NCBI RefSeq assembly: GCF_047948215.1 | Contig: NC_134464.1 | Span: forward strand, 32,177,020 to 32,241,019 | From: Lycorma delicatula | Taxonomy: Eukaryota; Arthropoda; Insecta; Hemiptera; Fulgoridae | Direction of reading: 5' to 3' | Length of the DNA: 64,000 nucleotides | Shown here: piece after piece, positions 1-10,857 of the stretch | Position numbering within the stretch: position 1 is the stretch's first letter | Layout of the letters: each line of letters opens with the position of its first letter | Translations under genes and position numbers: made by a program | Notes under the pieces: generated by a model | What the model saw: the letters and a program-made list of their open reading frames with translations, nothing else | Databases searched by the model: none | Told to the model about the DNA's origin: nothing

Positions 1-852
1 ACATCCCCGCTTTTGTATATGAAGAAACCGCAGTTTCAAGGTCTCATCATCCATCCATTTTGATCGAATCCATCCACCGTTTTTGCGGTCGCTTTATTAT
101 ATAACTAATCTTTTTTGTTCTTTCACGTTTTGTGTTATTTATTCCTTCCAGAAAATAACATACCTCATTTTTTTCGGATCACTTCAGTTGTCACCTTATT
201 CCTCAGAAATTTCACCTTATTTTTATTTCTACTATTCAGATATCATGCCGCTAATGTACAAATAAAGATAGGCAAGTAGTGTGTGTCTTATACTAGTGAT
301 TTTATATACTCTTTAAGGAAAATTCTCTAGCCTGCAACAACCCTTTTATAGAATGTCTGAACTTCCCTTCTGACTTAGGCGTTCGACACAAGTCCAACAC
401 AAAAAAATGAAAAAAAATAAATTAATTCATATATTAATAAATTTAGTTTTATAGATTTTTTTATGTGAAGAAAATTTTTTGATTGGTTCTGCTACACCTG
501 TAACGAACAAGTTTTTGTAAAGAAAAGTCAAATATTCTGTTTTCTCAATCGTTTTTAGTTCTTCTCCAATAATTTTTTTACAGCTACGAATTAGAATTAT
601 TTGATTACTTTTGTGACATATATAATTCGACGATTAGCTGTTATCGTAACTTCAGTGGTCTGATACGACACCTCGTCATTCTTCTTCTTCTTCTTCTTCT
701 TTTTGTAAAGCGGTAAAGTGCTGAACGCAAAATTTTAAATATTTTTACACTTTTCTATAAATTTTAACAAAATGTAACTTCTTATATCAATTAATATGCT
801 TCACTCATAACCGTGAACATCGTTTGCTATATTTACACCAGAAATCTTTTCT
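1..852. other. AT-rich stretch, no gene recognised
   Basis: I see no coding region with recognisable motifs here. A short frame at 83-265 is rich in Phe, Tyr and Ser, as expected from translated AT-rich DNA, and has no domain signature. The only ordered feature is a CTT microsatellite at 681-700. Confidence 0.6.
681..700 (+). repeat. (CTT)n microsatellite
   Basis: About seven consecutive CTT units, followed by a T run. Confidence 0.9.
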
Positions 853-1080
853 TTTTTTTTAAAGGAAGTCCTTAGATAAGAAAATGTTTCAATATGTAAA
901 AAAATATCCATATCGGTTTTGTTCATAAAATAGGTGTGTAATGTGGTGGAATGACCAAACACCACTAACATAGATTCAACATTTACCAACTATAACGTAA
1001 TTAAAAACTCACAAATCATCCAATATTGAAAAAAATTAATATCGTATACGAAAATTTCATGTAACAAAAATGTAATTTTT
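853..1080 (+). repeat. Repeat H, copy 1
   Basis: This ~230-bp segment is repeated in the same orientation at 1711-1985, with roughly 75-80% identity by eye. Shared landmarks are AAGTCCTTAG near the start, TTTTGTTCA, ATGACCAAACA, CACTAACATAGA and CACAAATCATCCA. The two copies bracket a family-A repeat. Function unknown. Confidence 0.75.
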
Positions 1081-1710
1081 ACTTACTTGTACGGATTAAA
1101 GGAAATATTTTGATCGCGATAAATTTCGGTTTTCATATTTCAACGGAAATATCCATTTTGACTAGTTTCGGCGTGACATCTGTATGTACGTACGTATGTA
1201 TCTCGGATTACTCAAAAACGATTAGCCTTAGGAAATTAATTTTGGATTTAGGACTGTTGTAAGATCTAGTTGTGCACCTTCCCTTTTAAATGCAATCGAC
1301 TGAACCAAAAGTGCCCAAAAAAAGCTCTAAACTGCAGTAAAAAGCCCTCATTGAGAGATTTTCAACGATATATCGTAATTGGTACTTACTTTCATTGGTT
1401 CCAGAGTTATAGCCAAATTAAATTTTGATTAATGAAATATTTGGATCTTAAAAGGGGAAGGCACATCGGTTCGAATCAGACTCCATCTCCTTTTTTTTTT
1501 TTAATTTAAATATATTGATTTATTAATAATTAGTGACTGCAAAACACACTTTACGATAAATAATAATTTAATAATAACAATAAAAATAAAAAAAAATATG
1601 AAAAAATATCAGATATGATTAATGAAATAAAATTTAATGTACTTTCATGTTAAAAAAGATTTATATGCATAACACGCGTACAAGGAAGTCATGTGGTGTC
1701 AACATCAGAT
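1081..1710 (+). mobile_element. Repeat family A, copy 1 (non-autonomous, Helentron/DINE-like)
   Basis: Near-complete copy of a non-coding repeat found at seven loci in this window. It has the 5' ACTTACTTGTACG end, the AAAGGAAATATT/GATCGCGA block, the GTACGTACGTATGT core near 1185-1200, the TTGGATTTAGGACTGTTGTAA block, and the tRNA T-arm-like segment GGTTCGAATC at about 1468 followed by a T run. It ends with GCGTACAAGGAAGT and a small stem-loop (ATGTGGTGTCAACAT). No protein is encoded. The assignment to a Helentron-associated class is my inference from the layout. Confidence 0.7.
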
Positions 1711-1985
1711 TTTTTTTAAAGAAGTCCTTAGTTACGAAAATATTTCAATTTTAAATATTTCAAATTGAAATTTTTTCTTCACATATGTAAAGAATATCAA
1801 TATCTGTTTTGTTCACAAAGTAGGTGGGTAGAGTCCTGGTATGACCAAACATCACTAACATAGAATCAACTTTTACTAACTACAACATAATTACAATTTC
1901 ACAAATCATCCATTATTGACAACTTTAATATTATATATTTAAATTTTATATTAAAAAATTATAATTTTTAAAATACGTTTTTATA
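1711..1985 (+). repeat. Repeat H, copy 2
   Basis: Direct repeat of 853-1080, starting immediately after the T run that ends the family-A copy. It has a ~30-bp AT insertion near 1760 relative to copy 1. The H-A-H order suggests that A and H form one unit present as a partial tandem, or that the segment duplicated after A inserted. Confidence 0.75.
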
Positions 1986-2635
1986 CAAAATTTCGGTGTG
2001 ACATTACAGGAAGGTAACTTTAGACGAAACACCAACTATGATATGCTTACGATGACTAACGTAGAAAGCTTATTATTCCATTTCCTTTATTGATAAAATA
2101 ACGATAACTACTTCGTATAAATAAAATCGTATCAATTAGAAAAGAATATTTTACACGAATACAACTTATATCAGCTTGATTGGACTATGCGTTTTTAGGC
2201 AGATATCATGATAAAGTTACGTATTGTAAGGAACCATGATTCGATTTCCGGAAAATTTCGACATATCTTCGCGTTTCACATCCCCCAGACCCTAAACCAC
2301 CGTCAGTTCAAAAGTTTATATATATTTCACATTCTTGTGGACACGATAACTGCCGTAATTTTGTGCCAAACACTTTCAAATTGATAAAATATAACGACCC
2401 AACATTTCGGTTGAGTTCGTTAACAGCCAAAATCGGACCACGGGAATGGAAATGGGGTGGCTTTTTCGAAAAAAAATGTATTGCTATAACTTTTTTATTA
2501 AGTAAAATATTGAATTCGTTTAAAGTTCCTACTATTTTTTGGATAAGAGCCTAAGCCTTAGCTAAGTAAATTTAATTGATATCACCAACCATTGGCCCAG
2601 GAGGTGGAAAAAATGAGATTTTGAAAACAAATAAT
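1986..2635. other. Non-coding flank of the LINE-1 insertion
   Basis: No coding signature. The stretch from about 2150 has higher complexity than the surrounding AT-rich DNA and probably continues on the other side of the LINE-1 insertion, from 4385. It may be an older repeat that received the LINE; only one copy is in this window, so that is inference. Confidence 0.4.
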
Positions 2636-4384
2636 CATACCTTCCTTTTTTTTGTGTTCAGTCATTTGACTGGTTTGATGCAGCTATCCAAGGTTCCCTA
2701 TCTAGTGCTAGTCGTTTCATTTCAGTATATCCTCCACATCCTACATCCCTAACAATTTGTTTTACATATTCCAAACGTGGCCTGCCTACACAATTTTTCT
2801 CTTCTACCTGTCCTTCCAATATTAAAGCGACTATTCCAGGATGCCTTAGTATGTGGCCGATAAGTCTGTCTCTTCTTTTAACTATATTTTTCCAAAAGCT
2901 TCTTTCTTCATCTATTTGCCGCAATACCTCATCATTTGTCACTTTATCCACCCGTCTGATTTTTAACATTCTCCTATAGCACCACATTTCAAAAGCTTCT
3001 AATCTTTTCTTCTCAGATACTCCGATCGTCCAAGTTTCACTTCCATATAAAGCGACACTCCAAACATACACTTTCAAAAATCTTTTCCTGACATTTAAAT
3101 TAATTTTTGATGTAAACAAATTATATTTCTTACTGTAGGCTCGTTTAGCTTGTGCTATTCGGCATTTTATATCGCTCCTGCTTCGTCCATCTTTAGTAAT
3201 TCTACTTCCCAAATAACAAAATTCTTCTACCTCCGTAATCTTTTCTCCTCCTATTTTCACATTCAGTGGTCCATCTTTGTTATTTCTACTACATTTCATT
3301 ACTTTTGTTTTGTTCTTGTTTATTTTAATGCGATAGTTTTTGCGTAGGACTTCATCTATGCCGTTCATTGTTTCTTCTAAATCCTTTTTACTCTCGGCTA
3401 GAATTACTATATCATCAACAAATCGTAGCATCTTTATCTTTTCACCTTGTACTGTTTCTCCGAATCTAAATTGTTCTTTAACATCATTAACTGCTAGTTC
3501 CATGTAAAGATTAAAAAGTAACGGAGATAGGGAACATCCTTATCGGACTCCCTTTCTTATTACGGCTTCTTTCTTATGTTCTTCAATTGTTACTGTTGCT
3601 GTTTGGTTCCGGTACATGTTAGCAATTGTTCTTCTATCTCTGTATTTGAACCCTAATTTTTTTTAAATGCTGAACATTTTATTCCACTCTACGTTATCGA
3701 ATGCCTTTTCTAGGTCTATAAACGCCAAGTATGTTGGTTTGTTTTTCTTTAATCTTCCTTCTACTATTAATCTGAGGCCTAAAATTGCTTCCCTTGTCCC
3801 TATACTTTTCCTGAAACCAAATTGGTCTTCTCCTAACACTTCCTATACTCTCCTCTCAATTCTTCTGTATAGAATTCTTGTTAAGATTTTTGATGCATGA
3901 CTAATTAAACTAATTGTTCTGTATTCTTCATATTTATCTGCCCCTGCTTTCTTTGGTATCATGACTATAACACTTTTTTTGAAGCCTGACGGAAATTCCC
4001 CTTTTTCATAAATATTCCACACCAGTTTGTATAATCTATCAATCGCTTCCTCACCTGCACTGCGCAGTAATTCTACAGGTATTCCGTCTATTCCAGGAGC
4101 CTTTCTGCCATTTAAATCTTTTAATGCTCTCTTAAATTCAGATCTCAGTATTGTTTCTCCCATTTCATCCTCCTCAACTTCCTCTTCTTCCTCTATAACA
4201 CCATTTTCTAATTCATTTCCTCCGTATAACTCTTCAATATATTCCACCCATCTATCGACTTTACCTTTCGTATTATATATCGGTGTACCATCTTTGTTTA
4301 ACACATTATTAGATTTTAATTTATGTACCCCAAAATTTTCCTTAACTTTCCTGTATGCTCCGTCTATTTTACCATACTTTCCTT
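2636..4384 (-). mobile_element. LINE-1 family non-LTR retrotransposon, 5'-truncated, nested insertion
   Basis: The body is about 2648-4372 on the minus strand. On the plus strand its left end is a T run, which is the poly-A tail of the minus-strand element. A 12-bp sequence, CATACCTTCCTT at 2636-2647, recurs as CATACTTTCCTT at 4373-4384; with one mismatch it is a good candidate target-site duplication. The element is truncated at its 5' end inside the reverse transcriptase region, as is usual for target-primed reverse transcription. The family's 3' end is recognisable by TCAAACCAGTCAAATGACTG. Confidence 0.85.
2658..4372 (-). pseudogene. Reverse transcriptase of LINE-1 copy (broken)
   Basis: Read on the minus strand from 4372, the frame gives the N-terminal fingers of a non-LTR reverse transcriptase (KAPGIDGIPVELL, then IPKKAGADKYEEYRTISL). 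Next come QFGFRKSIGTREAIL, the catalytic-Asp motif FIDLEKAFD, GVR*GCSLSPLLFNLY and the active-site box FVDD. The C-terminal part has YLGSRI, VALYGSETWTI, LIGHILRHPG and GRPRLEYVKQIVRDVG. Three in-frame stops break it: after RRIERRV near 3843, before KKLGFKYRD near 3660, and in place of Gln in GVRQGC near 3541. The stretch 3503-2658 is a clean 281-codon frame. The catalytic aspartates remain, but the copy cannot make a full enzyme. No endonuclease domain is present because of the 5' truncation. The family resembles RTE-type LINEs; the clade is not resolved. Confidence 0.9.
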
Positions 4385-5507
4385 AATAGGCAATATGGAA
4401 TCGGTTTAAAGTGGTCATTAGTCCTTTCAACATTACCGAAAACTTTTGTCTGAAACAATTTTTGGTATGACCAACCCTTACAGCAAGGAATGACCAAAAT
4501 GTTGGTGGAATTGCAAGATGGAGCTTGTCGTATGCTAAACACGTGAAAATTTTTTCACATGCAACCTTGTCGTATTGAGTAAATCTGAAGTTTTTCTTAA
4601 CTTTAAGGTGGAAATTTTTTTATCCTCTACTAAGCACCGGTGAAATCTACCTCCGCCTTCCGACGTACCAAAAGGGAATTTTTTTTAAACAAATAAAAGA
4701 TTTTTAAAACAATTTTTCTCCTTCCTTTAACACATTATCCAGTGTTTAGAGTAATTTATTAAACAACAAATTCTTCCTTAAAAAACATATTTCAAGGGGC
4801 TAAGGAGTTAAAACACTATTATTTATAAGTTTACCAAAGTTATGAAGTGATAATTAATGTTGATTTTACAATAATATATAAAGAAAATTAAAAAAAAAAA
4901 AGAATTTAAAACACTGAAAATCGTTGCGTTGGAATGTTCTTTCGACACTACGGGACCATTTTAAATAGTTAATTTAATATCACTTTAAGTTAATTAAATT
5001 GTGTGTTAGGTTTTGTTATAAAATTAAATATATTTTAATTCAATTGAGTAAAATACATTTCAATTCGCGAGTTGTACTGTATGGCTTTCAAAATTTTTGT
5101 TGTTGTTTGCTTTTCATTGGAAATTGATTATTAAAATATTATTCGAATTTTTACTTTAATTAGATTCTAAACAAATTTTGTTTGAACAGAAATCTATTTA
5201 CATAAATTGCCAAATAAAACTTGGCTTTATTTGAATATTTATTGGCGATTTAAAAAAGTAAATTTATACCAAATTTAAAAACCGTGCTTTTAAAATCCAA
5301 TTTTTCTCGAAAACTACTGTATACGTAGTACCAATATCCAATTTTCAATTTTTCATGCAACACTGCACGTAGATTGTTCAGTAAATTGCTCAATAAAATA
5401 TCTCGATAAAATTCTAGTCTAGTATTGTTATACTACTTTTTATAAGTTTTTACAATAAAATAAATTAATATGTAAATATAAAACTATAGTAGCATATATG
5501 TATATTT
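4385..5507. other. AT-rich interval, no gene recognised
   Basis: The first ~300 bp, to about 4690, is of higher complexity and probably continues the pre-insertion sequence that ends at 2635. The rest is AT-rich with homopolymer runs. No motif-bearing frame was found. Confidence 0.5.
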
Positions 5508-6619
5508 TATAACAAGGCAATATTAAGCAATGACGACAAACATTAAAAGAGATCTGGGATAAATCTTTCGCCGGCGGTAATTAAAAAACAAAGCATTTTC
5601 GAAGTATGTTTATTATGAACCCTTTTTTATTATAATATTGGAGTAAGCCTATAAAGTTGGCAAAAATTTATGGAATCATTCTATTTAGTGTATGTGAAAT
5701 ACATTGATCGCTTATTTGTTCATCTTTCTTACGTTTCTTTCTGTTACCAGTTGGGATGAAGTTATTTCATATATCGCAAGAACGGTTTTTTTTTGTTAAT
5801 TAAGTTATTATTACTAAACATTTTTCTTATCAACAGAAATTTCATTTCATGTAAAAAAAGAAACTGACAGTAAATTTCCGGTTAAACTCTTTCTCTTAAG
5901 TATCTGAAACTGAAAATTTAATTAATTCTATACTCCAGTAAATAAATTTACAAAACAAAGTGAAGTAGCTTATATAAAAGGGCAGGAATTCAGTTTATAT
6001 TAAGCCCTCTTTAAAATAAAATTACAATAAATCAGCCTAGACAGTGACGTAACGTCTAAGTTACTTATATTACGGTATATACATAATATAAAACTCATAT
6101 TTGTTACGGGATTTTCGATCTAACAATCGTTAATTTTATTCGAAAAGTTACTATTTTGAGATGTTAAATAAATTTTAGAAGCCAAATTTTCCAAACCAAT
6201 TGAGAAATTGTTAGTTTACAAAATTTTAAAATAAATTTAAGACGGTCAAGTATGAAATAACATGCAAGAAATAGAAATTACAATGTATATATGTTTGGTT
6301 ATTGTAAACATAGATATTAAAAAAAACCAAAAAAAATGTTTTCGTAGTTCCCTCGTAACAAATACATTTTTAGCAAATTTAAATAAAATAAAAGGAGCAG
6401 ATTTACAATTGAATCCAAACGGTTACCCAAACATTCTTAACTGACGGTTTTGATGATTTTATTTTTAAAATTTTTAACAAAAATGTCTTGTGATTCCCTA
6501 TTAAATCTATTCCAGTTGAATTAAAAACACATTTTTAAAATTAAAAATTTCTTTACCTAATTACACATTCTATAAATATATTTTGCCTTTTTTTGACGTC
6601 ATTGCTTAATATTGGCTTG

Positions 6620-6624
<5 letters not shown>
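5508..6624. mobile_element. Non-autonomous DNA transposon with 28-bp terminal inverted repeats
   Basis: The 28 bases at 5508-5535 (starting TATAACAAGG, ending AAGCAATGACG) are the reverse complement of 6597-6624 at 27 of 28 positions, so they bound a 1,117-bp unit. The interior is AT-rich and encodes no recognisable transposase; the longest frame (6262-6444, 60 residues) has no known signature. It is probably a deletion derivative or MITE-like element mobilised in trans. Both flanks are TA-rich, so the target duplication (perhaps TA) cannot be delimited. The superfamily is unknown. Confidence 0.8.

Positions 6625-6654
<30 letters not shown>
6621..6654 (+). repeat. (TA)n microsatellite
   Basis: Alternating T and A abutting the right inverted repeat of the 1.1-kb element. 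It may be the insertion target or have expanded afterwards. Confidence 0.9.
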
Positions 6655-6657
<3 letters not shown>

Positions 6658-7489
6658 ATGTATAATCCAACTTGATCCAGCTAAATAAAGAAATTAACAA
6701 GTAAATAAGATGATACTTATTTTATTTTTTCATAACTTTACAATAACGCTTTCGAGGCAACCCACATCTTCAGTTGTAATTTTCATTTTTTTAATTTTTA
6801 TATAAAACTACATATTAAATTCGAAGACATTTAAAATATTTATAAAAGCTTTTTTCTAATATATGTAATTTCATTTTTTTATCAAATTAAAATTGAAAAT
6901 TAAGAATTAAAATATAAATTAAAAAAAAATTTTTTTTTGAAAATCACTTTTTGTAAATATATAAAAAAAAAACAATTATGGAAATTAAAATCTACATATA
7001 TAAAATACAACGTCAGAATATAAAATTAAAATAAATATGTAAATGTGTTTTGGCTAGCCAATGATACAGTACTGTATCAATATATTTTATATATACTACA
7101 TATGCATTATAAATAGCATATTATATTATTATAAATTACATTAATAATATATTACATTTATATTACAAAGATATATAACAAATTTCAGGCACTGAAATAG
7201 AATGAATTATTCGACTACATATAAACCATTTTTCAAACAAATAAAATACAATTAAAAAAAAATCTAATTAGCTAATATCATAAAGGAAAATAAACTGAAC
7301 AGACATGTCAATATCTGAAATCAATAGTAAAAATTTAAATCCATTACACTTGGAAGTAAAATAAAAATAATAAAAAAAACAAAAAAAACAGAATAACAAA
7401 TAAAACAAAAAGCCAAATCTTAGAAAATCATGCAAATAAAATACGTTAAAAACTTTCATATGAAAAAAACAGAATGGCTACTCAGTACT
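6655..7489. other. Very AT-rich interval
   Basis: No coding motif. The minus-strand frames here are Phe/Leu/Tyr-rich antisense readings of A-rich DNA and are not credible membrane proteins. Confidence 0.5.
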
Positions 7490-8150
7490 CAAATCAAAAA
7501 CAAAAAAAACTTAAAAGTATCGAAACTAAAATAATGAAAAGGATAAATAAATTCAAATATTAACGAGTAATGATAATCGTCAACATGACTAAAAAAAGAG
7601 GAAATGAAAACTAGAGTACAGAAAATGGAAACGGTGTACCATTTAATTGGAAACCTATACAATAAAAAATTCAAATCAAGAAAACTCACTTAAGACACTA
7701 TGAAAAAGTATTTCTTCCAGAAACCTTATGTGGTTCAGAAACACAAAAACATTTTGTAGCAAAAACATAAGCACAGATGAAAAAATTCTCAAAAAAATAA
7801 ATGGTCCGAAATGTAAGGATGAAATGTACCCAATAAGAAAAGAGGAAATGTTTTTTATATCAGGAATTAGAAAATACTGAAACCTCGGTAAGGAAAAGAA
7901 GGATAAAATTCTACGGGAATCTATAAAAAATGAACAATAACGGAGGGACAAAGTACATTGTTAATTTTATTAATGGAAAAAAAAAATATAATAAATATTC
8001 CTACAAACAAAATCGAAGACACCCTAAATAAACTAAAGATAAAAAAAAATGTATATATGAAACTGATATATTTATGAAATTGATAGATTTCTTGAATCCA
8101 AGTTACAAGAAAAAATAAAATCTAAATGAAATCTCAAGTGGAGTGCAGAA
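7490..8150 (+). pseudogene. LINE reverse transcriptase C-terminal relic (family distinct from LINE-1)
   Basis: Old remnant read in shifting plus-strand frames. From about 7550 the sequence gives FKY followed by RVMIIVNMTKKEEMKTR, then YHLIGNLYNKKFKSRKLT, LRHYEKVFLPETLCGSETQ and, after stops, SVRKRRIKFYGNL. This order (YLG-like block, thumb helices, PEaLY.sET, IRKRRI.FYGH) matches the region after the reverse-transcriptase active site in insect LINEs. Several stops and frame changes make it non-functional. The purine-rich plus strand explains the long antisense frames at 7489-7951. I am moderately sure of the class and not of the clade. Confidence 0.6.
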
Positions 8151-8712
8151 AATAAAGAAGAAAAAGAGGCATAGATGAGCAGTAATAAAGATTTTATTAT
8201 CTAAAAATAGCCAAATTATGTAATCGTGGTTTAAAGATAGCCTTAATGAACAAAAAAAACAAATAAATAAAGCAATGGAGATTTATAATTCTTATTTAAA
8301 ATATAAACTAATGTAAAGCAATAGTTCCATAATCTATTATAAATGATTAATAATTAATTAATTATTATCACTATTAATAGTAGCAGGTCAATTCATTCTA
8401 TTTCAATCACTGAGTAATAAACGTATACATTTATGTTTTATGTTTTTTACTCAGGAATTTAATTTAGGTGTACCATTTAAAAATTATTGTTGTAGTTAAT
8501 GGTTTTATTTAATATGTATATATATATATATATATATATACACTGTATATATAATATTCCCGTATTCTACAGAGCCTTAGCTTATGTTCAATAAAAGCTT
8601 CTCTACGGAATTTCCCAATATTTCCTTTTTATTTTTATCAAATTTTATATTTCTGTCTTATATGTGTTGTTTCTTTCTTGTGAACGGTTTTATTTCATAA
8701 GGTTTTTCTTTT
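8151..8712. other. AT-rich interval with (TA)n at 8515-8540
   Basis: No gene recognised. A TA microsatellite occupies 8515-8540. Confidence 0.6.
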
Positions 8713-9317
8713 TACTTTCCCGTCTAGCGCTATAGCAGAACTATAGCGTTAGAAGGGAAAGTATTGTAATCGGTCCAATTTGGGTATCTTGACGTTTTGA
8801 TACCTAAGGAATATAAAAAACCGGATGGAAATTTTTCGGATGTTCGTACGTACATGTGTATGTTCTCGGTGTCGCACTCTAAATCACCTTATATCTCGAA
8901 AACTACTGGACCGATTTTGACCAAACTTGTTTAGATTATTTCTATACATAGCTCATTGATGCCTCTAAATCTTCTAATTAAAAGGTCCAGGCGGTGAGGC
9001 TGTAAAGCAAGGTGACCCTCAGTATCTCAAGATTTCGTCTAAATGAGGTCTTATATTTCTTAGGCACATTTGTTAACAATTAAAAAATAATATTTGCAAA
9101 ACATGTTTTTTTTACAAATATAATTTCTTATTTTTAAAATCGCACCCCCACCTCAAAAAAATGCTCTAAACTAGCGGCTAAGGGTACTGCGTCAATAGTA
9201 CCCCCTGTCACAACCAGGAGCGCTAGTGTAGCCCTGATGTATTTTAAATTAAGTTGTGTGTATAAGCCGTGATCAGAAAACAACCACGTGACGGGAAATT
9301 CCTACAACTGTGTCAAG
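8713..9317 (+). mobile_element. Repeat family C, copy 1
   Basis: Non-coding element starting with a strong terminal hairpin at 8713-8763: ACTTTCC and CTAGCGCTATAG, a five-base loop CAGAA, then CTATAGCG, TTAG and GGAAAGT. The motif GTATTGTAATCGGTCC follows. Downstream are GTACGTACATGTGTATG, TATATCTCGAAAACTACTGG, the CGATTTTGACCAAACTTG block and a block ending GAGCGCTAGTG. Four copies exist here: 8713, 12060 (minus), 56290 (minus) and 57683. It has no coding capacity. The 5' hairpin-plus-AAGTATTGTAATCG arrangement is shared with family A. Confidence 0.8.
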
Positions 9318-9739
9318 CTTTTTTTTTAAAATAAAAACTTAAATCCCTTAAAAATGTTAAACATTAAACACAATCAAACCGTATTTAAAAAAAATATATC
9401 CTAAAATGGAGTAATAATACTTTTACTTCTATATTTTTACATCGGTAATAATTTTTTTTAAATTAATAAAAAAATTAAAAATCCGTAACATATATTTTTT
9501 TAATATTCTGTAAAAAAAAAAAAAATACTGTGTGTTTCTGAACGAAAGGAATACTGTTTTACAGGTCTTAACTGGGTTTTATTGATTTTGATTTTTTTTT
9601 ACACAGGCTTTCAATGAAATGAATGATACGCTATTTCCACTTTCTGTAAAAAAAAAATTCTAATTTCCTTATAAAATTACGTTTTTTAATAAGTTTTGAA
9701 CCGATTTAAAAAATAGAAATTAAATGAAAATGTGAAATT
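9318..9739. other. A/T homopolymer-rich spacer
   Basis: Numerous poly-A and poly-T runs; nothing recognisable. Confidence 0.5.
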
Positions 9740-9903
9740 TATTTATTCTTAAAGCAACTGCAGGCTTATAGTACGTCCAATTACAGTTACTTTACGGTCG
9801 ATAAATTTCGTAACGTTTGAAAAATATCAATCTAAACGGGATTTGAACAAGAATATTCCGGATGAAAAGCAGAGACGCTATTACTCTGCCGTTTAGGTCA
9901 ACA
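9740..9903 (-). mobile_element. tRNA-headed SINE remnant (second SINE type)
   Basis: On the minus strand from about 9900, the seven-base ends CTAAACG and CGTTTAG pair like an acceptor stem. The A-box-like GGCAGAGTAATAGCG and a D-arm-like AGAG/CTCT stem lie inside, followed by CTTTTCATCCGGAA and the B-box GTTCAAATCCC. The next block, ATTTTTCAAACGTTACGAAATT, is SINE body. The anticodon arm does not pair properly, so this is a decayed SINE promoter and not a functional tRNA gene. It differs from the main SINE family in this window. Confidence 0.55.
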
Positions 9904-10621
9904 TAATAAGTTGTATATTTTATATATGTAATAAAAAGTACATTTTAAATATTTTTAATTTGGTTTTACTATTTTAAATTAAATTTATATTTTCTTCATA
10001 ATACTGGTATGATGAACACGATGCTAGAAAAAATATTTACATCTTCTTTTCGCACACCCTTTTTTATTTATTACGTTACAGGTTAGCGAAGGTAAAATTA
10101 AAAATTTGGGAATGAAAAGAAAAAAAAAATCAATTTCACTACCTTTATCTATAAAGTAAACGAACATAGACAGACAAAATTTCATCAAAAGAGGATCATA
10201 TGCCTTATTCATTGTGGTTATACTCTGTATAATACTAGCTAAACCGAATATCAAGTCAACATTAGATCAATAGAGTTCTTCAATTACCTTTGTAGAGGCA
10301 CTTCTGAGGAAGTGTTACACGAGAGCAGATAAACGTCTATTCTGTATAAGATACAAAGAGTTCACCCATCTTTGTTATATCTTTAATATCCTCTTAACAA
10401 ACGACTAACGCAATTGGTATTTATTTATTCCTGGTTATAAAAATGTAATAATTTATTCCTATTTTTTCGTATTTCAAAGAAAGATTGAAAATATAATTCT
10501 GTGTGTATATGATTCATATGAAAAAATTATTCAACCAATTTTAATAATTTTTAAACAAAAAATTTATCGAATCCCTAACTGATATGCTATGTTTGAAAAT
10601 AAAAATTTTAAATGCACTTAA
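9904..10621. other. No gene recognised
   Basis: AT-rich; the minus-strand frame at 10024-10254 has no domain signature. Confidence 0.5.
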
Positions 10622-10857
10622 TATGTTTATAAAGTTTTATATGGAAGTAAAACTTGGACGATCGGAGTACCTGAGAAGAAAAGATTAGAAGCTTTTGAAA
10701 TGTGGTTCTACAGATAAAGGCAATGTTTGGAATATGTAAAACAAATTGTTAGGGATGTAGGATGTATGGGATTATTCCGAAATGAAACGACTAGCACTAG
10801 GTAGGGAATCTGGGAGAGCTGCATCAAACCAGTCAAATGACTGAAGACAAAAAAAAA
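10622..10857 (+). pseudogene. LINE-1 3'-end fragment with internal deletion
   Basis: Encodes VLYGSKTWTIGVPEKKRLEAF, then jumps to LEYVKQIVRDVGC and a decayed EMKRLAL...S block. It ends with TCAAACCAGTCAAATGACTG and a short A tail. About 250 bp present in the copy at 2648-4372 is missing between the CYRRML block and the LEYVKQ block. It is a dead relic of the same family. Confidence 0.85.

Noticed and set aside
7268..7951. Three overlapping minus-strand frames rich in Phe, Leu, Tyr and Ser that look like membrane proteins
   Set aside because: They are antisense readings of A-rich plus-strand DNA containing a decayed LINE (7490-8150). The amino-acid make-up reflects base composition.
9840..9903. 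Functional tRNA gene on the minus strand
   Set aside because: The acceptor and D-arm pair, but the anticodon and T-arms do not; downstream sequence looks like SINE body.
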